Shown here piece after piece: positions 9,664-18,184 of a stretch of 34,692 bases of DNA. Source of the stretch: an uncultured Bacteroidota bacterium (lineage in GTDB: Bacteria; Bacteroidota; Bacteroidia; Chitinophagales; Chitinophagaceae); the NCBI GenBank assembly GCA_903821975.1, contig CAIJNJ010000042.1, positions 1 to 34,692 of the forward strand, in the 5' to 3' direction. The position numbers and the translations under genes were made by a program. The first letter of the stretch is position 1; the number at the start of each line of letters is the position of its first letter. Below the pieces are notes generated by a model, which saw only the letters and a list, made by a program, of their open reading frames with translations, ran no database searches and was not told where the DNA came from.

Positions 9664-9885
9664 TTAGGCATATTTCAATATTTCTACTTCAGCACCTTCT
9701 GCTACGGCCCGTTTTGTTTTTTTCTGAACCTCAATCGCAGCTTCAGAATCTATATAAAAATGGCCACAGTTCTCACATACCTCTCCCGGTACATCCCTGA
9801 TAATGATAAGGTGTCCTTTCATTTCAAAGGTCAGTGTATCAATCCCTGCCAGTGTAGTTCCGTTCTTGCAAATAATACAGTCCAT
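9664..9885 (-). CDS. YgiT/MqsA-type zinc-finger protein (antitoxin-like), apparently orphan
   Basis: MDCIICKNGTT...GHLIIIRDVPGEVCENCGHFYID: paired CxxC with the VPGEVCENCGE-type motif typical of YgiT-type antitoxins. Confidence 0.8.
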   Translation of the reverse strand: MDCIICKNGTTLAGIDTLTFEMKGHLIIIRDVPGEVCENCGHFYIDSEAAIEVQKKTKRAVAEGAEVEILKYA

Positions 9886-9897
9886 TGTGGATTTATT

Positions 9898-9939
9898 TTA
9901 TAAGCTACGAGCGCTGAATTTGATACTATCACAAGGCAT
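9898..9939 (-). pseudogene. 13-codon ORF, possible N-terminal remnant of a DUF4258-type toxin upstream of the YgiT-like gene
   Basis: Minus-strand ATG CCT TGT GAT AGT ATC AAA TTC AGC GCT CGT AGC TTA TAA = MPCDSIKFSARSL*, 12 nt upstream of the zinc-finger ORF; resembles the usual N-terminus of DUF4258 partners (…SI-[IK]-FS-x-H-A…). Confidence 0.35.
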
Positions 9940-9984
9940 TACGCAAATTTACGATAATTATTATGTTTTATGCAATTTGAAAAC

Positions 9985-11220
9985 CTATGCACTCTTCAAC
10001 GACGGATCAACTGTCTTTGTAGCGCGGATAGCCGGGTACCATGCGGCTAAAATGCCTACGGTAAGGATGGTTACTATTACCAGTGCCAGGTCCGGTACCT
10101 GTATTTGTACGGGGTATGAGGGTACAAGAAAGTCTCCCTGCAATTTTATGAACCCGAATTTTTGCTGGGCAAGGCAGATCGCTGTGCCCAACAATATACC
10201 GGACGCTCCACCGGCAAGCGCCCATAAAACGCCTTCCAGCACAAATATTTTCCTGATAGCGGCAGGGTTTGCACCCATGGCTTTTAGTATGGCAATGTCT
10301 TTTTGCTTTTCTATAACCAGCATAGAGAGTGCCCCTACCATGTTGAAAGAGGCAATAAATAATACAAGTAGCAAAATGGCGTACACCGCCCATTTTTCAC
10401 CGCCCATTACCATATACATGGTCCTGTTTTGCTCATAGCGGGTCTCAATGCGATATCCGTTGCCAAAGAGTTGTTGCAATTGCTCTTTTACCTTGTCCGC
10501 GGTACCCGGCATCGTACTTATCTCGATAGATGAATACTTACCTTCTGCATGAAAGAGTTCCTGTGCCAGCGATAATGGCGCCATTATATATTTGCTGTCA
10601 AATTCGTCCTGCACCTTGAATACACCGGATGGGTGCAGCCGTAACACCTGGTATGCGTTTGTGGGATCTGCCTCAGGATTGGTGACAGTGGGGTTAGGGT
10701 AGTACATCTCCACCTTGCTGTCGGTGAAATTGATGTCTATACCCAGCTCGTTGATAACGCGCGCGCCTGCAATAGCGGTGTGGTGAACAACAGAAACAGA
10801 ATCATCGCCATGCGTGATGTATTTTTTTACATCATTTACGGCAAAGTAATTTTTGTCAATCCCCTTAAGGGTTACGACTTTCATCTGTGTGTTATCATCG
10901 TCGTTGGCAAGCAGGTTATCTTCTATAACAGTAGTCAAATTTTGCACGCCACTGATCTGCTTTATAGCATTTAGTTGGGTTGAATCAGTTTTGAAAAATT
11001 TACCCCTTGTTGCAGATATTCTCAGGTCCGGGTAAAAAGCTTTGTACGTATCTTTTACTACTGATTCAAGGCCGTTAAAAACAGAGAACACAATGATCAT
11101 AGCCGCGCTGCTCACCGCTATGGCTACCATACTTATGCGGGACAATATAGGCACAGCATTGGCAGAGCGCTTGCCACGCAGGTATCTGAAAGCCAATTGC
11201 CATATAAGAGTGCGGTCCAT
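9985..11220 (-). CDS. FtsX/LolC-like ABC transporter permease
   Basis: N-terminal AFRYLRGKRSANAVPILSRISMVAIAVSSAAMIIVFSVFNGLE and C-terminal FIASFNMVGALSMLVIEKQKDIAILKAMGANPAAIRKIFVLEG, as in LolC/E-type permeases. Confidence 0.9.
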   Translation of the reverse strand: MDRTLIWQLAFRYLRGKRSANAVPILSRISMVAIAVSSAAMIIVFSVFNGLESVVKDTYKAFYPDLRISATRGKFFKTDSTQLNAIKQISGVQNLTTVIEDNLLANDDDNTQMKVVTLKGIDKNYFAVNDVKKYITHGDDSVSVVHHTAIAGARVINELGIDINFTDSKVEMYYPNPTVTNPEADPTNAYQVLRLHPSGVFKVQDEFDSKYIMAPLSLAQELFHAEGKYSSIEISTMPGTADKVKEQLQQLFGNGYRIETRYEQNRTMYMVMGGEKWAVYAILLLVLFIASFNMVGALSMLVIEKQKDIAILKAMGANPAAIRKIFVLEGVLWALAGGASGILLGTAICLAQQKFGFIKLQGDFLVPSYPVQIQVPDLALVIVTILTVGILAAWYPAIRATKTVDPSLKSA

Positions 11221-11225
11221 TAAAG

Positions 11226-11606
11226 TTATTCTGCTGCCGGGTCCTGCGATTCGCGGTCTTTTTTTATTTTTTTGAACAGCTCATCCATTTTAAAAACATG
11301 ATCGAGTGTATCATCAGAGAAAAATGCGAGATCCGGCACACGCCGCAACTGGTTTTTAACCTGCTGTCCCAGCAGTTTACGCCATTCCCAGCTACGTTCT
11401 TTTATTTTATGAAGCAATGCGGGAACATCCTTTACCTGGAAAAAGCTGAGATAAACGCGGGCTTCGAGCAGGTCGGGTGTGATCATCACTTTGGATATCG
11501 ATACCATACCGCCATCCACTATATTCATTCCTTCTTTTTGAAATATGCTGCTTAGTTCTTCCATTACCAGTTTGCCTACCTGTTTCTGCCTCTTATTTTC
11601 TTCCAT
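11226..11606 (-). CDS. rbfA: 30S ribosome-binding factor RbfA
   Basis: RQKQVGKLVMEELSSIFQKE...VSISKVMITPDLLEARVYLSFF...RRVPDLAFFSDDTLDHVFKMDELFKKI. Confidence 0.93.
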   Translation of the reverse strand: MEENKRQKQVGKLVMEELSSIFQKEGMNIVDGGMVSISKVMITPDLLEARVYLSFFQVKDVPALLHKIKERSWEWRKLLGQQVKNQLRRVPDLAFFSDDTLDHVFKMDELFKKIKKDRESQDPAAE

Positions 11607-11729
11607 ATTTGGTTTTATTAGCGGATAAAGTTATGAATTATATCGCTCCATTGCCGAAAAGCAGGGATATACATCCGGCTGCAACGTGATTTAGCTATTA
11701 TTTACTAAATTCGTACCTCATCTAATAGT

Positions 11730-12626
11730 ATGAAAAGATCATTTTTAGCGATATGTTTTGGCGGCCTGTTTTTTGCCGGTTGCAAGGAAGTACCACCGGA
11801 TATCAATTTTGGTAATTCAAGGGCTACAGATACCACTTATGTTGGCCCGGTGCCTGCAACTACGGATCCACATAATGTTTTGGTTGAGGAATTTACCGGG
11901 GAAAGTTGTGTGAACTGCCCGCAGGGCCATGCCGTATTAGATTCTGCCGAAGTGCACAATCCCGGCCGTGTGAATGTGATCGCTCTTTTCGAGGCGGACG
12001 GCTCTTTGGATACGCAGCCCCCTTCCGGCGCCGCATATGATTTCAGAAGTAATACAGCAAAGGCAATAGCAAACAGCGCGATATACAATGGGGTCAATCA
12101 ATTGCCGAGCGGCGGTATAGACAGGGTGCCCGTTTCCGGCACTACCGTTATCGGTTATAGCAGTTGGGCCGGGGATATAACCGGGAGGTTATCCACGCCC
12201 GATTCTCTGAACTTGGGCATTTCCAGTACGTATAATGCTGCCAGCAACACCGCTACTATAATAGCCACAATTACATATACCCAGGCTGTGTCTACGGCGC
12301 AGAATTTATCTATAGTTGTTGTGCAGGACAGTATCATTGATTACCAGGCTTTCCCGCTTGGTAAAACGGATTCCACTTACCTGTTCAACGATGTTTTCCT
12401 TGGCATGGTAACAACGGTTCCTTTTGGCGATCCTGTGTTAGATACCATTCCTACCAAAGTGGCCGGCAGGTTTTTGCAAACTGTATACTCCTATAAGCTT
12501 CCGGCTTTCGCTCAGGGCGCGGTCAATCCGGCCAACTGCAGGGTTATAGCTTTCGTTAATGCACCGGGTACAACGGGAGACTACCGCATCATGCAATCCG
12601 CGCAGACCAAATTAATGGGACCATAG
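11730..12626 (+). CDS. Omp28-related outer membrane lipoprotein
   Basis: Lipobox FAGCK; HNVLVEEFTGESCVNCPQGHAVLDSAEVHNPGRVNVIALFE is typical of the Omp28 family in Bacteroidota. Confidence 0.8.
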   Translation: MKRSFLAICFGGLFFAGCKEVPPDINFGNSRATDTTYVGPVPATTDPHNVLVEEFTGESCVNCPQGHAVLDSAEVHNPGRVNVIALFEADGSLDTQPPSGAAYDFRSNTAKAIANSAIYNGVNQLPSGGIDRVPVSGTTVIGYSSWAGDITGRLSTPDSLNLGISSTYNAASNTATIIATITYTQAVSTAQNLSIVVVQDSIIDYQAFPLGKTDSTYLFNDVFLGMVTTVPFGDPVLDTIPTKVAGRFLQTVYSYKLPAFAQGAVNPANCRVIAFVNAPGTTGDYRIMQSAQTKLMGP

Positions 12627-12671
12627 TTTAAGGCAAAAGTTAAAACCCAAACTCCAGGTGATTACATATCA

Positions 12672-13694
12672 TTGCTGATGAGAAATACCAGATCGATATC
12701 TTTTATAGTGTTTGCCTGCCTTTTTATAGCAGCCTGTGGCGGCAATAAGAACGAAGACGGACAAAAGCGAGCTGTAACGACAGATACTGTAGTCGTAAAG
12801 CCTGCTGCGGTCCCTGTATTTGATGCAGACAGTGCTTATGTCTATGTGGGCAGGCAGGTGGCTTTTGGCCCACGCATACCCGGCTCTGCGGCCCAAAGCG
12901 GGTGTGCTGCATGGATGGATGCTATGCTTAAAAAAGTATGCGATACTGTTTACAAGCAAGATGTGCATGTAAAGGGTGGCGATGGCAAATCATTGCCCTG
13001 TATCAATCTTATAGGTGTTATTAATCCTAAAGCAACTAAGCGTATCCTTTTTCTTACACACTGGGACAGCCGCCCATGGGCCGACCAGGATACGAAAGAT
13101 AAAGACAAGCCCATAATAGCAGCCGATGACGGCGCCAGCGGGGTGGCTGTGTTGCTGGAGATAGCAGGCGCGCTTAAAGCACATGGCCTGCCGGTATCCA
13201 TTGGCATAGACATTCTTTTCACCGATGTAGAGGATTATGGCCGTAGCGAGTGGGGCGAAGATTCTTACTGCTTGGGTACGCAATATTGGGCAAACCACCC
13301 GCACATAGCAGGTTACAAGGCTGATTTTGGGATATTGCTTGATATGGTCGGCGCGCATGGTGCCCAGTTCCCTATGGAAGCCAGCTCTACTATATATGCA
13401 GGAGACGTGCAGCAAAAAGTGTGGCGTGCGGCAAGCGATGCTGGTTATTCATCCTTCTTTCCATATGCTCCGGGTGCAGAAATTACAGACGACCATGTGC
13501 CCGTAAATAAGATCGCAGGCATACGCACCATTGATATCATTAACCTCACGCCCGATCCGCAACGCCCCTTTGCTCCACACTGGCATACCCATGCCGATGT
13601 TATGGACATCATTGATAAAAGCACGCTTAAGGCTGTAGGACAAACTTTGCTGCAGGTGATCTGTGAGAATGCCGGATCAATGGCGAATAATTAA
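12672..13694 (+). CDS. M28-family glutaminyl-peptide cyclotransferase-like lipoprotein
   Basis: FIAACGG lipobox; GPRIPGSAAQ, LTHWDSRPWADQDTKDKDKPIIAADDGASGVAVLLEIA, LFTDVEDYGRSEWGEDSYCLGTQYWA. Confidence 0.88.
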   Translation: MLMRNTRSISFIVFACLFIAACGGNKNEDGQKRAVTTDTVVVKPAAVPVFDADSAYVYVGRQVAFGPRIPGSAAQSGCAAWMDAMLKKVCDTVYKQDVHVKGGDGKSLPCINLIGVINPKATKRILFLTHWDSRPWADQDTKDKDKPIIAADDGASGVAVLLEIAGALKAHGLPVSIGIDILFTDVEDYGRSEWGEDSYCLGTQYWANHPHIAGYKADFGILLDMVGAHGAQFPMEASSTIYAGDVQQKVWRAASDAGYSSFFPYAPGAEITDDHVPVNKIAGIRTIDIINLTPDPQRPFAPHWHTHADVMDIIDKSTLKAVGQTLLQVICENAGSMANN

Positions 13695-13784
13695 ATAAAG
13701 TGTTATCTTTTATATAAACGTAATGTATACGGCCTATCTCTGTTTGCAGAATAGTATATTTGCCGGAATAAATTTTAAGACAAG

Positions 13785-14510
13785 TTGAAGTACCGTAATG
13801 CCGTCCTGATCGTTTTGCTGGTTATCATAGCCGACCAGTTGCTTAAGTTTTATATAAAGACCCATTTTGCCAATGGGGATGATGTAAAAATAATGGGCAA
13901 TTGGTTCCGGTTGCATTTTATTGAGAACGAGGGCATGGCTTATGGCATGAAACTGAGCGAATCGGTAGTGGGTAAGCTGTTGCTATCCACGTTTCGGTTG
14001 GTAGCGGTTGTTTTCGGTTTTTACCTGCTGCACAGGCTGGTGAAAAAAAACTATGGCAAGGGCGTTATCATTTGCGGTGCGCTGATACTTGCCGGCGCGC
14101 TGGGTAACCTTTTAGACAGTATCTTTTACGGACTCATTTTTACAGATAGTCCGTATTCCTGCTTTTCTGGCAATTACGAAAGCCTGCACAGCATGATACA
14201 GACCCATAACCAGGTGGCTGTGGCCCATCTCACCAGTTTCGGGCATGGGTATGGAAAATTTTTACAAGGCAAGGTTGTAGACATGCTTTACTTCCCTATA
14301 GTGGAAACCAAACTGCCGGGCTGGGTGCCGTTCATGGGCAATAAGAATTTTATATTTTTTGAGCCGGTCTTCAATATAGCCGATGCCGCCATTTCCGTGG
14401 GTGTTCTTACGCTTGTATTCTTTCAGAAACGACTCATCCATAAACATACTGAAGTAAGCGCTGCCGGTCATTCCACAGTCGCAGATAATACAGTTGCAGA
14501 AAACCAATAA
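13785..14510 (+). CDS. lspA: Lipoprotein signal peptidase (TTG start)
   Basis: IADQLLKFYIKTHF, FIENEGMAYGM, GALILAGALGNLLDSIFYG, GKVVDMLYFP...FNIADAAISVGV: LspA catalytic-Asp boxes. Confidence 0.95.
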   Translation: MKYRNAVLIVLLVIIADQLLKFYIKTHFANGDDVKIMGNWFRLHFIENEGMAYGMKLSESVVGKLLLSTFRLVAVVFGFYLLHRLVKKNYGKGVIICGALILAGALGNLLDSIFYGLIFTDSPYSCFSGNYESLHSMIQTHNQVAVAHLTSFGHGYGKFLQGKVVDMLYFPIVETKLPGWVPFMGNKNFIFFEPVFNIADAAISVGVLTLVFFQKRLIHKHTEVSAAGHSTVADNTVAENQ

Positions 14511-14524
14511 ACTACAAGGCTATA

Positions 14525-14625
14525 GTTGCCCCGATCTTCAGATCGGGGTTGAGAATTAAGAATGAACGGCTTTAGCCTAAATATGTATACTATTCATTGA
14601 TTCCTCACCTGAAGACCGGGGCAAC
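14525..14625. repeat. 17-bp inverted repeat, arms 14525-14541 and 14609-14625
   Basis: GTTGCCCCGATCTTCAG / CTGAAGACCGGGGCAAC, one mismatch (G-U in RNA). Confidence 0.8.
14529..14548 (+). terminator. Hairpin downstream of lspA (possible terminator or repeat-derived hairpin)
   Basis: CCCCGATC-ttca-GATCGGGG perfect 8-bp stem 19 nt after the lspA stop; no strong U tract. Confidence 0.5.
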
Positions 14626-14696
14626 CACTATCTCCGAAATATTTTTTTGTATATTGTGAGTGCTAAAGGAATTTTCCATCCTTTTATTTATTACCT

Positions 14697-14981
14697 ATGG
14701 AAGAGGAACTTTTATCAATAACCGTATGGCTTGCTGGTCGCAGTTATCGCCTGCGCATAAAACCCGAGGAAGAATCTGCTGTGCGTAAAGCCGTGAAGCT
14801 TGCAGATACAAAGGTGAATGAAATGCGCACACATTATGCAGGCAAGGATGACCAGGATTTTATGGCCATGACCTTATTAAGCTATGCGTCAGACAGCGCT
14901 ATTGAATCTTTCAACAACCCGTTGCTGCAGGAAGAATTAAATAAACTATCGAAGAAGATAGATAAGGTTATCGGTTCTTAG
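14697..14981 (+). CDS. zapA: Cell division protein ZapA
   Basis: ITVWLAGRSYRLRIKPEEESAVRKAVKLADTKVNEMRTHYAGKDDQDFMAMTLLSYA fits the ZapA family and size. Confidence 0.85.
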   Translation: MEEELLSITVWLAGRSYRLRIKPEEESAVRKAVKLADTKVNEMRTHYAGKDDQDFMAMTLLSYASDSAIESFNNPLLQEELNKLSKKIDKVIGS

Positions 14982-16288
14982 TTTTTCAGTGAGTCCGCCA
15001 TCACTTCCATCTTGCTGCCTCTCGATCCTTTGATGAGTATGGAGCTGTTTTCTGGCATGTGCGCTTTTATATAAGCTGCCGCATCTGTTGAATTTTCAAA
15101 CCAGGTGTAGGCGCCTTTTATTTCTTTAAATTCTTTGCCCACCAGTATCACATCCTTCCATTCGTAGTTAGATATAAGCGCTACCAGTTCACGGTGTTCA
15201 TTCAGTTCTTCGGTGCCCATTTCTTTCATGCCGCCTATCCACAGCATTTTGTTGGGGAGATCTGCTTCAGCAAAGTTGAGTATGGCTGCACGCATGCTTG
15301 TAGGGTTGGCATTGTAGGCGTCCAGTATAATTTTGTTCGTTCCTTTTTGCAGCCATTGCGATCTGCTGTTGTCGGGGTTGTATGCAGCGAGCGCGGTTTT
15401 TATTTCGTCAATAGATATGCCGAAGTGAAGTCCAACAGCTACAGCGGCCATTACATTCGGCGCGTTGTATGCACCCACGAGGTGGGTATCTAATGTTGTT
15501 TCGGTATGCGAGGTGAGCATGGCTATCTGTAAGAACACGCCACTCATTATGGGCCGGCCTATATATTCCGCATTAGCGCGGCCGTATGTGATCTGTTGCT
15601 TTATATCATGCGCCATTGATACAAGGTAATCGAGGTCTGCATTGCGGAAGATAGCGCCATCGTTTGCACGCAGATAATCGTAAAGCTCACCCTTGCCCTT
15701 ACGCACGCCCTCTATGCCGCCAAAGCCTTCTATATGGGCTTTGCCGCAGTTGGTAATGATGCCGTGCGTAGGCATGGCTATTTCGCAGTATGATGCTATT
15801 TCTTTTTGGTGGTTAGCGCCCATTTCTATGATCGCCATTTGCGCATCTCTTTTTATTTTCAGCAGGGTGAGTGGTACACCTATATGATTGTTAAGGTTCC
15901 CTTCAGTGGCATAGGTAACGAAGCGCCTGCTGAGTACAGCAGCCACAAGCTCTTTGGTTGTTGTTTTGCCGTTTGATCCGGTGATGGCAATGAAAGGTAT
16001 ATTGAATTGCTGGCGGTGATAACGGGCCAACTGCTGTAAGGCTGTGAGCGTATCATTAACCACGATGCAGCGGTCGTTTATGGCATATGCGGGGTTGTCT
16101 ATTACTACATATGCCGCTCCTTTTTCCAACGCTTCCTGTGCGAATTTATTACCGTCAAAATTGCCGCCGCTCAATGCAAAGAAAATACACCCTGCCTGTC
16201 CGGCAGGCAGGCCTGGCACAAGCTTTCGTGTGTCTGTTTGTATAGAAGGGTATTGCAGGTATATCTTGTATAGTTCGTTGATCTCCAC
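14978..16288 (-). CDS. murF: UDP-N-acetylmuramoyl-tripeptide--D-alanyl-D-alanine ligase MurF, carrying an in-frame 7-aa palindrome-encoded insert
   Basis: FIAITGSNGKTTTKELVAAVL, EGNLNNHIGVPLTLL, IIEMGANHQKEIASYC, LDAYNANPTSMRAAI, WIGGMKEMGTEELNEH. Confidence 0.95.
   Translation of the reverse strand: MEINELYKIYLQYPSIQTDTRKLVPGLPAGQAGCIFFALSGGNFDGNKFAQEALEKGAAYVVIDNPAYAINDRCIVVNDTLTALQQLARYHRQQFNIPFIAITGSNGKTTTKELVAAVLSRRFVTYATEGNLNNHIGVPLTLLKIKRDAQMAIIEMGANHQKEIASYCEIAMPTHGIITNCGKAHIEGFGGIEGVRKGKGELYDYLRANDGAIFRNADLDYLVSMAHDIKQQITYGRANAEYIGRPIMSGVFLQIAMLTSHTETTLDTHLVGAYNAPNVMAAVAVGLHFGISIDEIKTALAAYNPDNSRSQWLQKGTNKIILDAYNANPTSMRAAILNFAEADLPNKMLWIGGMKEMGTEELNEHRELVALISNYEWKDVILVGKEFKEIKGAYTWFENSTDAAAYIKAHMPENSSILIKGSRGSKMEVMADSLKN
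16191..16211. repeat. 21-nt palindromic element inside murF
   Basis: CCTGCCTGTCCGGCAGGCAGG, 10 pairs around a central C (one G-T). Confidence 0.9.
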
Positions 16289-16311
16289 GCTGTGCGATTT
16301 AGTGTAAAAAT

Positions 16312-16345
16312 AAAGAACCCTCCCGATAGTTGGGGAGGGTTCTTT
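16312..16345 (-). terminator. Rho-independent terminator downstream of gldJ (symmetrical hairpin)
   Basis: AAAGAACCCTCCC-gatagttg-GGGAGGGTTCTTT; 13-bp perfect stem, T-rich on the minus-strand side. Confidence 0.9.
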
Positions 16346-16365
16346 TATACTAAGTTATTTTGAGA

Positions 16366-17901
16366 TTATCTTTTGTGCCTTTTCTGTGCACCGAAACTGT
16401 TACCGCCTGGCTCAGTGTTGCCATCCGGGCTGGCCCAACGATCCATTACACAACGGAAACCGATAGTGCTGCTGGAAAGGTTGCCCTGCATATACCTGCG
16501 TGTGCCCGGTGATAACCAGTAAGCGCGGTCTGCCCATGAACCACCTTTGTATACTTTGGTAGAGTCATTGATAAGGGTGTTTGTTCCGTATGAATAAGTG
16601 TATTGTGATAAGCTGTCACCGTCTTTGTAGCTGTTCAGGTCTCCGCTGCGTGTTTCATAACGGCCGTTAGCCTGTATTTCAGCAGCGGTAACGTCCTGGT
16701 ATGGGATATGACCGATAGTATCTTTTTCTTCGAGGGTACCATCGTCCTGTAATTTCGGGCGGGTATATTTATTACCGCGGAAAGGACGGAACTCATCAAC
16801 ATCTTCGTGTGAATCAGGACGGTAAGTATCCATTACCCACTCGTTAACGTTACCGGCCATGTTATACAAACCGAAAGCGTTTGGCAGGTAAGAACGTACA
16901 GGAGCGGTCGCATCTGCGTTATCGTTCAGGCCACCGGCAACACCCATCGCATCACCTTTGGCACGCATGTAGTTACCTTCAAATTCGCCCTGGTATTGGT
17001 TATGTAAACCATAACGGGTAGTATTCTTTGGGCCCCATGGCAGCGTGTTGCGGTCTGTAACAACTTCCTCACCACGACGGCGTTTGTTTTCAGGAGTCGG
17101 GTTATTACCTATAAGGCCAAGAGCAGCATATTCCCACTCAGCTTCTGTAGGCAGGCGGTAGTCAGGAAAGAATACACCATCACCTAAATTATAATTACGC
17201 CCACCTGAACCGTTAACGTCAAGGTCTTTTTTCTTTTTACCGTTACCGTCATATTGTTGCGTAAGGTAAGTTTCGGTGGTAAATACGTCTTCATTCGACT
17301 GTGTGGCATTAGGCTTTAATGCACCAACTTTGATAAGCGCAAACTCGTTCACACGGTCTGTACGCCATTGGCAGAAATCAGTAGCCTGGTACCAGTTAAC
17401 ACCTACCACAGGATAGTTGTTATATGCTGAAGCACGGAAATAATATTTTACGTTAGGCTCATTGTATGCAAGTGCAGAGCGCCATACTGTAGAGTCAGGT
17501 GTTTCTTTCTGGATCAACTCAGGATAGTCAGCGCCGTATACGCGGGTCATCCAGTATATCCACTCACGGTAGCTTACGTTTGCCACTTCGGTCTCATCCA
17601 TATAAAAAGAAGAAACAGTAACGGTGCGCCTTTGGCTGTTGTTTTCCAAAGTCGGCATTTCATCATCAGTAGCTCCCATAGTGAAACGACCGCCCTGAAC
17701 AAATACCATTCCTAATGGTGTAGGCTGCCCTTTATAATCAACAACTTCATAACCACCAAAACGTTTGTCGTTCAGCGGCCACCCGGTTACCTGCGATACA
17801 TTATTGCCTTTTCCTTTTTTAGCAGAAGACTTTGAGCATGCAGAGAAAAAAGTAGCTGCCCCTAAGCAAAGTAAGCTGATACCAATGAATTTTCTTTTCA
17901 T
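16366..17901 (-). CDS. gldJ: Gliding motility lipoprotein GldJ (SUMF1/FGE-like fold)
   Basis: Lipoprotein signal LGAATFFSACSKSS; MVFVQGGRFTMGATDDE, SFYMDETEVANVSYREWIYW, DYRLPTEAEWEYAAL, NMAGNVNEWVMDTYRP, KVYKGGSWADRAYWLSPGTRRYMQGNLSSSTIGFRCVMD; adjacent to murF and porU/porV as in other Bacteroidota. Confidence 0.92.
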   Translation of the reverse strand: MKRKFIGISLLCLGAATFFSACSKSSAKKGKGNNVSQVTGWPLNDKRFGGYEVVDYKGQPTPLGMVFVQGGRFTMGATDDEMPTLENNSQRRTVTVSSFYMDETEVANVSYREWIYWMTRVYGADYPELIQKETPDSTVWRSALAYNEPNVKYYFRASAYNNYPVVGVNWYQATDFCQWRTDRVNEFALIKVGALKPNATQSNEDVFTTETYLTQQYDGNGKKKKDLDVNGSGGRNYNLGDGVFFPDYRLPTEAEWEYAALGLIGNNPTPENKRRRGEEVVTDRNTLPWGPKNTTRYGLHNQYQGEFEGNYMRAKGDAMGVAGGLNDNADATAPVRSYLPNAFGLYNMAGNVNEWVMDTYRPDSHEDVDEFRPFRGNKYTRPKLQDDGTLEEKDTIGHIPYQDVTAAEIQANGRYETRSGDLNSYKDGDSLSQYTYSYGTNTLINDSTKVYKGGSWADRAYWLSPGTRRYMQGNLSSSTIGFRCVMDRWASPDGNTEPGGNSFGAQKRHKR

Positions 17902-17936
17902 AATTAAGCTGAAATATTTACACTAATTAGTAAGTA

Positions 17937-17958
17937 CCTGCCTGCCCATGAGGCAGGC
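17937..17958. repeat. CCTGCC-family palindrome upstream of gldJ
   Basis: CCTGCCTGCCCATGAGGCAGGC with GCCTGCC/GGCAGGC arms. Confidence 0.75.
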
Positions 17959-18096
17959 GTTCTTTAAAAGCCGTTACAATGTTACCGCATTCTTTTGAAA
18001 TTTTCAAGCTTTCACGGCCTAAGTGTTAAAAAAAATGTTTTTTTCTTTTTAAAAGAATATAATATCTTCAAAAAAATCTCGTTGTTATTACGTTAA

Positions 18097-18151
18097 GATA
18101 CCATTCAGGCTGCAATTTTAACACATTAATTACTTAATTTTGAATGGTATC
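18097..18151. promoter_or_regulatory. 11-bp perfect inverted repeat spanning the putative porU promoter
   Basis: GATACCATTCA (18097-18107) ... TGAATGGTATC (18141-18151); TAATTTTG (18135-18142) fits the Bacteroidota -7 box TAnnTTTG and overlaps the right arm; no clear -33 TTTG. Confidence 0.5.
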
Positions 18152-18184
18152 CCTTCTCTTAAAAGTTTAAAATAATATAAATAA

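Noticed and set aside
14982-14982. 6S RNA or other ncRNA near zapA
   Set aside because: The zapA-ssrS linkage is a gammaproteobacterial pattern; here zapA runs directly into convergent murF with no space for an RNA gene.
16366-17901. Stand-alone formylglycine-generating/sulfatase-modifying enzyme
   Set aside because: Although SUMF1-like, the lipoprotein signal, insertions and location beside murF and porU/porV fit GldJ better.
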